From NCBI RefSeq assembly GCF_017742835.1, contig NZ_CP072392.1, positions 2,912,387 through 2,976,386 on the forward strand: a stretch of 64,000 nt of DNA, given 5' to 3'. Numbering within the stretch: the stretch's first letter is position 1; every line of letters starts with the position of its first letter. This stretch comes from Aquabacter sp. L1I39 (GTDB lineage: Bacteria; Pseudomonadota; Alphaproteobacteria; Rhizobiales; Xanthobacteraceae). Positions 28,145 to 35,972 of this stretch are shown piece after piece. A model generated the notes under the pieces. The model did not search any database and had not been told where the DNA came from. It saw only the letters and a program-made list of their open reading frames with translations. The translations under genes were made by a program, and so were the position numbers.

Positions 28145-29935
28145 TCAGAACAGGTCGGCGGGCATGTCCATCATGGACGCCTTGCCGGTCTTGATGGAAC
28201 CCCACAGGCCGGCCACCTGGGGCAGCAGGCGGTCGATGAAGAAGCGGGCGGTGATGATCTTGCCTTCATAGAAGGCCCGGTCGGCGTCGGGCTCGTCCTT
28301 CTTGGCATAGGCGACTTCCGCCATGCGCACCCACATATAGCCGAGCGCCACCAGCCCGAAGAGGCGCAGATATTCGGTGGCGGCGGCGCCCGCCTCATCC
28401 GGATCCTTCAGGCCCTTCTGAGCGATATGGGCAGTGGCGAGCTGGAGCGCGCCGAATGCCTTGCTCAAGGGGCCGACCAGCGGACCCAGATTATCGTCGT
28501 CCACCTTGCTCTCGATATAAGCGAGCACGGGATGGAAGAAGGCGCGCAGATAGCGGCCGGTATGGGCGCCGAGCTTGCGGCCCACCAGGTCCAATGCCTG
28601 CACGCCATTGGTGCCCTCATAGATCATGGCGATGCGGGCATCGCGCAGATACTGCTCCATGCCGTGGTCACGAATATAACCGTGGCCGCCATAGACCTGG
28701 ACACCGAGCGAGGCATTCTCGAAGCCGAGATCGGTGAACAGCGCCTTGACGATGGGGGTCATGAGGGCGGTGAAGTCCTCCGCCCGCTGGCGCTCTTCCG
28801 GATCCTGGGCGCGCTCCATCAGGTCGAGATTGCGGGCCACCCAGCCGGAGAGGGCGCGGCAGCCCTCATTATAGGCCCGCATGGTCATCAGCGTGCGCCG
28901 CACATCGGGGTGCACGATGATGGGGTCTGCGGGCTTGTCGGGATATTTCGCGCCGGTCAGCGCGCGGCCCTGCAGGCGCTCCTTGGCATAGGAGACCGCG
29001 CCCTGATAGGCCGCCTCGCCGACGCCCAGGCCCTGCGCGCCCACCGAGAGGCGCTCGGAATTCATCATGGAGAACATGGCGCGCATCCCCTTATGGGGTT
29101 CGCCCACCAGCCAGCCCTTGGCCTCGTCGAAGGACATCTGGCAGGTGGCCGAGCCATGGATGCCCATCTTGTGCTCGATGCCGGTGCAGGTGACGCCATT
29201 GCGCATGCCCGGGCGACCATCTTCCGTGGGCAGGAACTTGGGCACCAGGAAGAGGCTGATGCCCTTGATGCCCTTGGGCGCGTCCGGCAGGCGCGCCAGC
29301 ACCAGGTGGACGATGTTCTCGGTCATGTCGTGTTCGCCGGCCGAGATGAAGATCTTCGAGCCGGTGATGGCATAGGAGCCGTCGCCGAGCGGCTCCGCCT
29401 TGGTGCGCAGCAGGCCGAGATCGGTGCCGCAATGGGGCTCGGTGAGGCACATGGTGCCGGACCACACGCCCTCCACCATCTTGGGCAGGAAGCGCTCTTT
29501 CAGCTCCTGCGAGGCATGATGGGAGAGCGCCACATAGGCGCCGTGGGTGAGGCCGGGATAAAGGCCGAAAGCGATGTTGGCGGAGCACATCATCTCCTCC
29601 ACCAGCTTAGTCACGCTGGCGGGCAGGCCCTGGCCGCCCCATTCGGGGTCACAGGCAATGCCGTTCCAGCCGCCCTCGCGATAGGTCTCGTAGGCCTCCT
29701 TGAAGCCGGGCGGGGTACGCACCACGCCATTCTCATAGGTGCAGCCCTTCTGGTCGGCGACCACATTGAGGGGGGCGAGCACCTCAGTGACGAGCTTTGC
29801 GGCCTCGTCCAGCACGGCGTCGATGAGGTCGGGTGTGACCTCTTCGAGGCCCTTCATGTCCTTGAGCGCTTCGCTGCCATGAAGCTCGTGCAGCACGAAA
29901 CGCATGTCGCGGAGCGGCGGCTGATAGGTCTGCAT
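28145..29935 (-). CDS. Acyl-CoA dehydrogenase (large FadE-type, with C-terminal extension)
   Basis: The 596-residue flavoprotein performs the first oxidation of acyl-CoA. It has the FAD/substrate segment CLTEPHCGTDLGLLRTKA, KIFISAGEHDM, the R-containing VGAQGLGVGEAAYQGA and MIYEGTNGVQALDLVGRK with the catalytic-base glutamate in YEGTNG. The length and the C-terminal domain (~470-596) fit the DmdC/AcdA-like subgroup rather than short butyryl types. It is third in a minus-strand thiolase, dehydrogenase/hydratase, acyl-CoA dehydrogenase operon. Electrons would pass to ETF. Confidence 0.94.
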   Translation of the reverse strand: MQTYQPPLRDMRFVLHELHGSEALKDMKGLEEVTPDLIDAVLDEAAKLVTEVLAPLNVVADQKGCTYENGVVRTPPGFKEAYETYREGGWNGIACDPEWGGQGLPASVTKLVEEMMCSANIAFGLYPGLTHGAYVALSHHASQELKERFLPKMVEGVWSGTMCLTEPHCGTDLGLLRTKAEPLGDGSYAITGSKIFISAGEHDMTENIVHLVLARLPDAPKGIKGISLFLVPKFLPTEDGRPGMRNGVTCTGIEHKMGIHGSATCQMSFDEAKGWLVGEPHKGMRAMFSMMNSERLSVGAQGLGVGEAAYQGAVSYAKERLQGRALTGAKYPDKPADPIIVHPDVRRTLMTMRAYNEGCRALSGWVARNLDLMERAQDPEERQRAEDFTALMTPIVKALFTDLGFENASLGVQVYGGHGYIRDHGMEQYLRDARIAMIYEGTNGVQALDLVGRKLGAHTGRYLRAFFHPVLAYIESKVDDDNLGPLVGPLSKAFGALQLATAHIAQKGLKDPDEAGAAATEYLRLFGLVALGYMWVRMAEVAYAKKDEPDADRAFYEGKIITARFFIDRLLPQVAGLWGSIKTGKASMMDMPADLF

Positions 29936-29981
29936 GGGCGTCTTCCCGAAATTGTTCTGCCTGGGGGTTATCCCTGGAACA

Positions 29982-30006
29982 CCTCCCGCTGCCGGGCAGC
30001 GGGAGG
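29982..30006 (-). other. Intercistronic stem-loop
   Basis: CCTCCCGCTGCC pairs with GGCAGCGGGAGG almost without a loop, between the hydroxyacyl-CoA dehydrogenase and acyl-CoA dehydrogenase genes. No T-run follows, so RNA processing or partial attenuation is more likely than termination. Confidence 0.5.
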
Positions 30007-30016
30007 TTGAAGGCGG

Positions 30017-32353
30017 CTAATTGCGCAGCGGACGGCCCGTCTCGAGCGTGTGCTCGATGCGGGCAAGCGTTCCATTGGTGCGGATGAGGCGCATGAAGCC
30101 GGCGCGCTCCAGCTCCAGCACGTCCGCTTCCTTCACCGGCTCGATATGGTCCGCCTTGCCGCCGGAGAGCACCTCCGCCAGCGCGTCCGCCACCACCAGA
30201 TCATGTTTGGTGGCGATGCCCCGCTTGTGGAAGCCTTCCGCCGCCATCACCAAGGCGGTCTTGCCGGAGGGGCCGGGCAAGGTGAGGTCCACGGGCTTGG
30301 GCGGTACATAGTTTTCCGCCAGCGCCAGGGCCTTGGCCTTGGCGTCCGCCAGCAGGCGGTCGCGGTTCATGGTGATGCCGTCGGTTTCGCGCAGGAACAG
30401 ATATTCCTTCGCTTCCGCCGCCGACTTGGACACGGTGGCGGTGGAGACCATCTCGAACACCTTGGAGGTGGCCGGCATGGGCCCGTGCGGAACGCCCTTG
30501 GCATTCTGCCAGCGGGTCAGCATCTCCTTGCAGCCGCCCCAGCCGGGAAGCAGGCCGACGCCGCATTCCACCAAGCCAATATAGCTCTCCGCATGGGCCT
30601 GCACGGCATCCGAATGCAGCAGGATCTCGCAGCCGCCGCCGAGCGCCATGCCGGCGGGCGCCGACACCACGGGGAAGGGGGCGTATTTGAGCTGCTGATA
30701 GGTCTGCTGGCCGGTGGCCACCAGCTTCTCCACCTCGCCGAAGGCCGCGATGTTGCAGGCGAACAAGGCAAGGCCCAGATTGGCACCCACCGAGAAATTG
30801 GTGCCCTCGTTATAGATGACGAGGGCCTTGTACTTGGACTTCACCAGCGGAATGGCGCGGGCGAGCAGCGTGATGATGCCCTCGTCCAGCGAATTGCCCT
30901 TGCTGGTGAACTCCAGGCACACCACGCCGTCGCCAATGTCCCAAAGGGCCGCCGATCCATTCTTCTGGATCGGCTTGGAGCGCAGCTTGATGTCGGCGAG
31001 CAGCAGCACGCCGTCCGGCCGCACCACATCGTGATAGTCGCCGTCGGTGCCCAGATATTGCTGGCGACCGTCGTCCACCCGGTAGAAGGATTTTCCGCGG
31101 GCGGCGGCAAGCAAGGCGGGAACCTCCGCACCCTCCGCCTCCAGGCGGGCGGCGAGGGTGTCTGCGCCGATCTTGTCGATCAACTCGAAGGGGCCGAGCT
31201 TCCAATTGTAGCCAAGGCGCATGGCTTCATCGATGGCCACCACGGTGTCGGCGGCCTCGGGGACGAGGCGGGCCGCATAGGCCAGCGTTCGACCCATGAC
31301 GGACCAGGCATAGCGGCCGGCGGGACCCTCGCTGGCGAGCAGCGCGGGCAGGTCCTTGGAGAGGTCCTCAAGCTCGGAAAGCTGGGCCTTTTCCTCCCGG
31401 CGATAGGCGCCGGTCGACAGGTCGATGGCCTCCTTCACCTTGCCGCCGCCCTCGCGGTTGAGGCGATAAAAGCCGCCCTTGCCCTTCCGGCCGGTATAGC
31501 CGTTGGCGATCATGTCGCGCAGCAGCGGCACGTCACGCAGCAAGGCGTGGAAGGGGTCCGACTTGGGCAGCGCCCGCTCCAGGCTACCCTGCACATGGGG
31601 CATCAGGTCGAGGCCAACGAGATCCAGGAGGCCGAAAATGCCGGTCTTGGGGATGCCGAAGGGGCGGCCCATGACCGCGTCGGCTTCCTCGACGCGCAGA
31701 CCGAGGTCCAGCGCCGAGATCACCGCGGCTTGGATCCAATAGGTGCCCAGCCGATTGGCGATGAAGCCGGGGGTGTCCTTGCAGTCCACCACGGTCTTGC
31801 CGAGCTTCACGTCGGCGAAGGCTTTCACCCGGGCAGCCGTTGCCGGGTCCGTGTCGGCACCGGCGACGATTTCCAGCAGGCGCATGTAGCGCGGCGGATT
31901 GAAAAAGTGGGTGATCAGGAAGTCGCGCCGGAAGCCCTCGGGCAGGCCGTTTGTCAGGTCGGCCAAGGGAATGGTGGAGGTGTTAGAGGACACCGCCGTG
32001 CCGGGCGTGCGCACCGCATCGATCTTGGCATAGAGCGCCTGCTTGATGTCCAGGCGCTCGATGACCGCTTCCACGATCCAGTCGCACGAGGCGAGGTCGG
32101 CGAGGTTGTCCTCGATATTGCCGGGCTTCACCAGGCGCGCATTGCGCTTGGACATGAAGGCAGCAGGATCAGCCTTCAGGAGGCGCTCCACGGCCTTCTC
32201 GGCGATGGCGTTGCGGTTGGTGGCGCCCTCCGGAACGATGTCGAGGAGGAGCACCTCGATGCCGGCATTGGCCACATGGGCGGCGATGCCGGCGCCCATG
32301 ACGCCGGCGCCGATGACGGCGACTTTCTTGATCTCGCGGGGCGTGTCGCTCAT
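30017..32353 (-). CDS. 3-hydroxyacyl-CoA dehydrogenase/enoyl-CoA hydratase (dehydrogenase domain first)
   Basis: This 778-residue bifunctional beta-oxidation enzyme starts with the NAD-binding VAVIGAGVMGAGIAAHVANAG and the dehydrogenase C-terminal domains (SSNTSTIPLADL, DTPGFIANRLGTYWIQA). The crotonase-type hydratase half is at the C-terminus (~470-680, GMALGGGCEILLHSDAVQAH, IGLVECGVGLLPGWGGCKEM). This order is opposite to E. coli FadB and matches the Bacillus FadN type. ATG 32353 places the Rossmann motif near residue 14. It is 14 bases downstream of the thiolase gene. Confidence 0.94.
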   Translation of the reverse strand: MSDTPREIKKVAVIGAGVMGAGIAAHVANAGIEVLLLDIVPEGATNRNAIAEKAVERLLKADPAAFMSKRNARLVKPGNIEDNLADLASCDWIVEAVIERLDIKQALYAKIDAVRTPGTAVSSNTSTIPLADLTNGLPEGFRRDFLITHFFNPPRYMRLLEIVAGADTDPATAARVKAFADVKLGKTVVDCKDTPGFIANRLGTYWIQAAVISALDLGLRVEEADAVMGRPFGIPKTGIFGLLDLVGLDLMPHVQGSLERALPKSDPFHALLRDVPLLRDMIANGYTGRKGKGGFYRLNREGGGKVKEAIDLSTGAYRREEKAQLSELEDLSKDLPALLASEGPAGRYAWSVMGRTLAYAARLVPEAADTVVAIDEAMRLGYNWKLGPFELIDKIGADTLAARLEAEGAEVPALLAAARGKSFYRVDDGRQQYLGTDGDYHDVVRPDGVLLLADIKLRSKPIQKNGSAALWDIGDGVVCLEFTSKGNSLDEGIITLLARAIPLVKSKYKALVIYNEGTNFSVGANLGLALFACNIAAFGEVEKLVATGQQTYQQLKYAPFPVVSAPAGMALGGGCEILLHSDAVQAHAESYIGLVECGVGLLPGWGGCKEMLTRWQNAKGVPHGPMPATSKVFEMVSTATVSKSAAEAKEYLFLRETDGITMNRDRLLADAKAKALALAENYVPPKPVDLTLPGPSGKTALVMAAEGFHKRGIATKHDLVVADALAEVLSGGKADHIEPVKEADVLELERAGFMRLIRTNGTLARIEHTLETGRPLRN

Positions 32354-32367
32354 GGCGTGCGCCTCCC

Positions 32368-33504
32368 TCAGATCCGCTCGAGGACGGTGGCGATGCCCTG
32401 GCCGCCGCCGATGCACTGGGTGGCCAGCGCATAGCGCCCGCCCTCGCGCTGCAGGAGCGCGGCCGCCTTGCCGACGATGCGCGCGCCCGTGGCGCCCAGC
32501 GGATGGCCGAGCGCGATGGCGCCGCCATCCTTGTTCATGGTCTCACCCTTGATGCCCAGCTCGCGGGCGCAGGCGAGCGCTTGGGAGGCGAAGGCCTCAT
32601 TCAGCTCCACCACGTCCACGTCGCCGATCTCGATATTGGAGCGCTTGAGCGCCTTGCGCGTGGCCTCCACGGGGCCGATGCCCATGATTTCCGGCGCACA
32701 GCCGGCCACCGCCACGCCCTTGAGGCGCGCGAGGGGCGTGAGGCCGTTACGCTCGGCATAGGCTTCCGTGCACACCAGCACGGCGGCGGCGCCGTCGGTC
32801 AGAGGCGAGGAGGTGCCGGCGGTCACGGTGCCGTTCTGGTCGAAAGAGGGCTTGAGGCCGGCGAGGTCCTCGGCGGTGGTCTCGGCGCGGATGCAGCCGT
32901 CCTTGTCGATCACCGAACCATTGGCGCGGATGGCGACGATCTCGGAATCGAGCCGCCCTTCCGCCTGGGCGGCCGCGGCCTTGCGCTGGCTCTCCAAAGC
33001 GAACACGTCCTGGTCGGCGCGGGTGATCTGCCACTTGCGCGCGACATTCTCTGCGGTGTCGCCCATGCCCATATAGGCGGCATGGTTCTTGGCGTGCAGC
33101 GCGGGGTTCGGCATGGGGTTGAAGCCGGTCATGGGCACGCGGCTCATGCTCTCCACGCCGGCGCAGATGAACACTTCGCCGGCCCCGAGCTGGATCTGCC
33201 CGGCCGCCAGGTGCACCGCCTGCATGGAGGAGCCACAGAAGCGGTTCACCGTGACGCCCGCCACCGATTGCGGCAGCTCGGCGATCATGCCCACCAGGCG
33301 CGCCACATTGAAGCCTTGCTCGGCTTCCGGAAAGGCGCAGCCGAGGATGAGATCCTCGATGTCCTCGGCATTCACCTTGGTGCGAACGATCAGCTCGCGG
33401 ATGACCTGGGCGGCCAGGTCGTCAGGCCGCACCCGGGCGAGATCGCCCTTCTTGGCGGGGGTGAAGGGCGAGCGAGCATAGCCCGCGATGACCACGTTCT
33501 GCAT
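32368..33504 (-). CDS. fadA: Acetyl-CoA acyltransferase (thiolase) of beta-oxidation
   Basis: The 378-residue thiolase has the nucleophile Cys90 in VNRFCGSSMQAVH, GHPLGATGARI with the active-site His, and the second catalytic cysteine in TQCIGGGQGIATV. It cleaves 3-ketoacyl-CoA in the final step, partnering the enzyme encoded next. An AGGAGAG site precedes ATG 33504. The operon order fadA - dehydrogenase/hydratase - acyl-CoA dehydrogenase contains the same three activities as Bacillus fadNAE. Confidence 0.95.
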   Translation of the reverse strand: MQNVVIAGYARSPFTPAKKGDLARVRPDDLAAQVIRELIVRTKVNAEDIEDLILGCAFPEAEQGFNVARLVGMIAELPQSVAGVTVNRFCGSSMQAVHLAAGQIQLGAGEVFICAGVESMSRVPMTGFNPMPNPALHAKNHAAYMGMGDTAENVARKWQITRADQDVFALESQRKAAAAQAEGRLDSEIVAIRANGSVIDKDGCIRAETTAEDLAGLKPSFDQNGTVTAGTSSPLTDGAAAVLVCTEAYAERNGLTPLARLKGVAVAGCAPEIMGIGPVEATRKALKRSNIEIGDVDVVELNEAFASQALACARELGIKGETMNKDGGAIALGHPLGATGARIVGKAAALLQREGGRYALATQCIGGGQGIATVLERI

Positions 33505-33543
33505 GGGCTCTCCTGCCAGAAACACTGTCGTTGTTCTTTGCCG

Positions 33544-33564
33544 GCCGCCGGCTTTTCCGGCGGC
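33544..33564 (-). other. Stem-loop between the MerR and thiolase genes
   Basis: GCCGCCGG (33544-33551) pairs with CCGGCGGC (33557-33564) around a 5-base loop (AAAAG in the minus-strand RNA). It lies just after the MerR gene and before the thiolase ribosome site. Confidence 0.5.
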
Positions 33565-33586
33565 GGATTGCCGATCGGGGACCGGA

Positions 33587-34027
33587 TCAGCCGGCGGCCT
33601 TGGCCGCTGCCACCTGCTGCGCCAGGGCAGCCAGGGTCTGGTCCTCGATGTCCTTCAGTTCGAGGATGCTCTCCTCAAGTGCGAGGCGCTGGTCCTCGAG
33701 CATCTCCAGGCGCGTGCGCACCTTCTTCAGGAGCAGGCGGATCTGCTCCGTCTGGGAGGGGTCGATGTCGTAGAGGTCGAGATATTCCTTGATCTCGCGC
33801 AGGCTGAAGCCCAGGCGCTTGCCCCGCAGGATCAGCACCATGCGGGCCCGGTCGCGCTTGGTATAAACGCGGATGTTGCCGGCGCGGCGGGGCGTGATGA
33901 GGCCCTTGTCCTCATAGAATCGGATGGTGCGCGGCGTGATGGCGAGATCGCGCGCCAACTCCGTGACGGTGAAGAACGTGTCCGTCAGTCCGCCATGGGC
34001 AGTGCGAGGGGAATCCACAGCCGTCAC
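33587..34027 (-). CDS. MerR-family regulator of the fatty-acid degradation module
   Basis: The 146-residue protein has a MerR DNA-binding domain (FTVTELARDLAITPRTIRFY then EDKGLI and the wing NIRVYTKRDRARM), a second helix-turn segment GFSLREIKEYLDLYD and a coiled-coil dimerisation helix (~90-135). No metal-binding cysteines are present. It resembles LiuR-type regulators that control branched-chain amino acid or fatty-acid catabolism. GTG 34027 is used; GTG 34018 has the better-spaced AGGTGAGG site. It is first in the minus-strand beta-oxidation operon and divergent from fadL. Confidence 0.88.
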   Translation of the reverse strand: MTAVDSPRTAHGGLTDTFFTVTELARDLAITPRTIRFYEDKGLITPRRAGNIRVYTKRDRARMVLILRGKRLGFSLREIKEYLDLYDIDPSQTEQIRLLLKKVRTRLEMLEDQRLALEESILELKDIEDQTLAALAQQVAAAKAAG

Positions 34028-34476
34028 CTCACCTATACGTCAACTCACGGCTCTTACGATACATGCTTTGACCTTGGCTGCAAGAGGCTGCAAAGCCGTC
34101 CTTCCGGCATTCGTTGCTGCGCCGCAGAAGGTGGCGAAAGGTTGTCCGGCTGCAGATGTCGCGGCGCACAACCGCGCCCGAGCCGATTCTTCCCTCCACC
34201 CCTTGAAAACGGTCAGTATGATTGACGTGTCATGGGTGCCCATTCGTGCAGGAGGGGCGGAGACTCGCCGCGTTATTGCCGTTGAGATGCCGCTTTCGTG
34301 ACTGAAATGCCACACCCTCAAAAGGAGGTGAGGGAAGATCGTCGGTCGCTGCATTTGCCCGGTTGACGATGCTGGCCGCTTGTTCATGCTGGGTGACGTA
34401 TAGGGCATCTGATGCACGAATAAGTGCGCCGCACAAAAGTCGGATGCCGGGAAACGCTCAATTCTAAGGGGGCACC
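34028..34476. other. Divergent control region between the MerR regulator and fadL
   Basis: No supported gene in 449 bases. The 11-base sequence TGACGTATAGG occurs on the minus strand at 34032-34042, close to the regulator's start, and on the plus strand at 34394-34404, 73 bases before fadL. It is a candidate shared operator. Confidence 0.45.
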
Positions 34477-35799
34477 ATGTCCATCGCCAGCGGCCTGTCT
34501 CGCACTTCCCCGGCTCTTATTGTGCCGGTCGTCCTGCTGGGCGCGGCTACGGCCGCGCAGGCGGGCGGCTTCGGCCTTCGCGAACAGAGTGCCTATTATC
34601 AGGGGTCATCTTTCGCCGGAAACGCGGCCGGCGGGGCGGGCCTTGCCTCCATGTACTGGAACCCGGCGGCCATCAGCTTCGTGCCCGGCCTCCAGTTGGA
34701 AGGCAACGTCACCTATATCGCTCCCCATGCCTCCATCGACGTGACCAGCGCCCGCAGCGCGCTCGGCTCAAATCTGGGCGCGGTGGGGGTCGGCGACATC
34801 GTCGACAACGGCGTGCTGCCCACCGGCTATGCCACCTATGCCTGGGATCGCTGGGCCGTTGGCCTCTCGCTCACCTCTCCCTATGGTCTCATCACCGATG
34901 CGCCGTGCAATTGGTCGGGCCGCTATTATGGCTGCTACAACCGCATCGCCGATTTCAACATTGGCGCCCAGGTTGCCTATCGCGTCACCGACTGGATGAC
35001 CATCGGTGGCGGCCTCCAGGCCAATTACATGGACGCCCGGCTCGGCCAGGCCCAGCTCATCACCGGCGCGCCCACCTACGCTACCGGCTACACCCAGGTG
35101 GACGGCAGCTCCATCGCCTATGGCTTCACCCTCGGCGCCCTGTTCACGCTGGCGCCCGGCACCACTCTGGGTGTGGGCTACCGCTCGCAGCTCAGCCAGA
35201 ATCTTGAGGGCCTGACCACCATCTATACGCCGCTCGGCACGCCCCTTGGCGTGCTGAATGCGAGCGCCGGCATGACCTTGCCCGACCAGGTCACCGCCTC
35301 CATCCGTTCCAAGCTCGATCCGCGCTGGACCGTGATGGGCACCGTGGAATGGACCAACTGGTCCACCATGCAGGAACTGGTGATCGTCTCCAATGCGGGC
35401 GCGCCCTCGGTGCTCTCCCTGCATTGGCAGGATGGCTGGTTCTTCTCCGGCGGCGTCGAATATCAGTGGGATCCCAAGCTCGCGCTGCGCGCTGGCCTTG
35501 CCTATGAGATCTCGCCAGTCACCGACGAGTATCGCACCCCCCGCCTGCCCGACAGCAACCGGCTGTGGCTTTCCGCCGGCTTCACCTATGCCTGGACGCC
35601 CCAGCTGAGCATCGACTTCGCCTACACCCACATCTTCGGCCAGAGCGGCACCATCGCACTTGGCCCGAACGATCCGGCGAACCTGACCCGCGGGACGCTG
35701 GTGGCCGAGGTCAACAGCGCCTATGTGGACATCGTGTCCCTCGGCATCCGCTACAAGTTCGACGCTCCCACCAACACCGCCGCCCTCATCACCAAGTGA
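34477..35799 (+). CDS. fadL: FadL/OmpP1-family outer-membrane fatty acid transporter
   Basis: The 440-residue barrel protein has a signal peptide ending in AAQAGGFGLREQS, as is usual for the family (Gly/Phe-rich mature start). GGAGLASMYWNPAAIS holds the conserved NPAA motif, and the protein ends in a beta-strand with aromatic YKFD. It moves long-chain fatty acids or other hydrophobic compounds across the outer membrane. AAGGGGG precedes the ATG. Next to fadD and opposite the beta-oxidation operon, it completes an import-activate-degrade pathway. Confidence 0.92.
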   Translation: MSIASGLSRTSPALIVPVVLLGAATAAQAGGFGLREQSAYYQGSSFAGNAAGGAGLASMYWNPAAISFVPGLQLEGNVTYIAPHASIDVTSARSALGSNLGAVGVGDIVDNGVLPTGYATYAWDRWAVGLSLTSPYGLITDAPCNWSGRYYGCYNRIADFNIGAQVAYRVTDWMTIGGGLQANYMDARLGQAQLITGAPTYATGYTQVDGSSIAYGFTLGALFTLAPGTTLGVGYRSQLSQNLEGLTTIYTPLGTPLGVLNASAGMTLPDQVTASIRSKLDPRWTVMGTVEWTNWSTMQELVIVSNAGAPSVLSLHWQDGWFFSGGVEYQWDPKLALRAGLAYEISPVTDEYRTPRLPDSNRLWLSAGFTYAWTPQLSIDFAYTHIFGQSGTIALGPNDPANLTRGTLVAEVNSAYVDIVSLGIRYKFDAPTNTAALITK

Positions 35800-35817
35800 G
35801 GCACCGGGCGTGGTAAC

Positions 35818-35850
35818 TTGAGGTGGCGGGCCTCACCCCGCCACCTTCAG
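35818..35850 (+). terminator. Stem-loop after fadL
   Basis: AGGTGGCGGG (35821-35830) pairs with CCCGCCACCT (35837-35846) around CCTCAC. The hairpin is strong, but only weakly T-rich sequence follows, so read-through into fadD is possible. Confidence 0.6.
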
Positions 35851-35972
35851 TTCGGCGCAATCCACTCCGACACTGTCAGCGGCGCCATGAGAGCGCCGGT
35901 CCGAACGCAAGAGGAAGGCCGCGCAGGCGAAAGACCGGGCAGCGGCCCCTTCCACAGGCAGGGGAGGCATCG

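Noticed and set aside
28427..30010. 527-codon plus-strand open frame opposite the acyl-CoA dehydrogenase
   Set aside because: Shadow frame; no domain or signal, and the opposite strand carries all family motifs.
30050..32434. 794-codon plus-strand open frame opposite the hydroxyacyl-CoA dehydrogenase gene
   Set aside because: Shadow frame with His/Gly/Gln-rich, domain-free sequence; the minus strand encodes a well-defined bifunctional enzyme.
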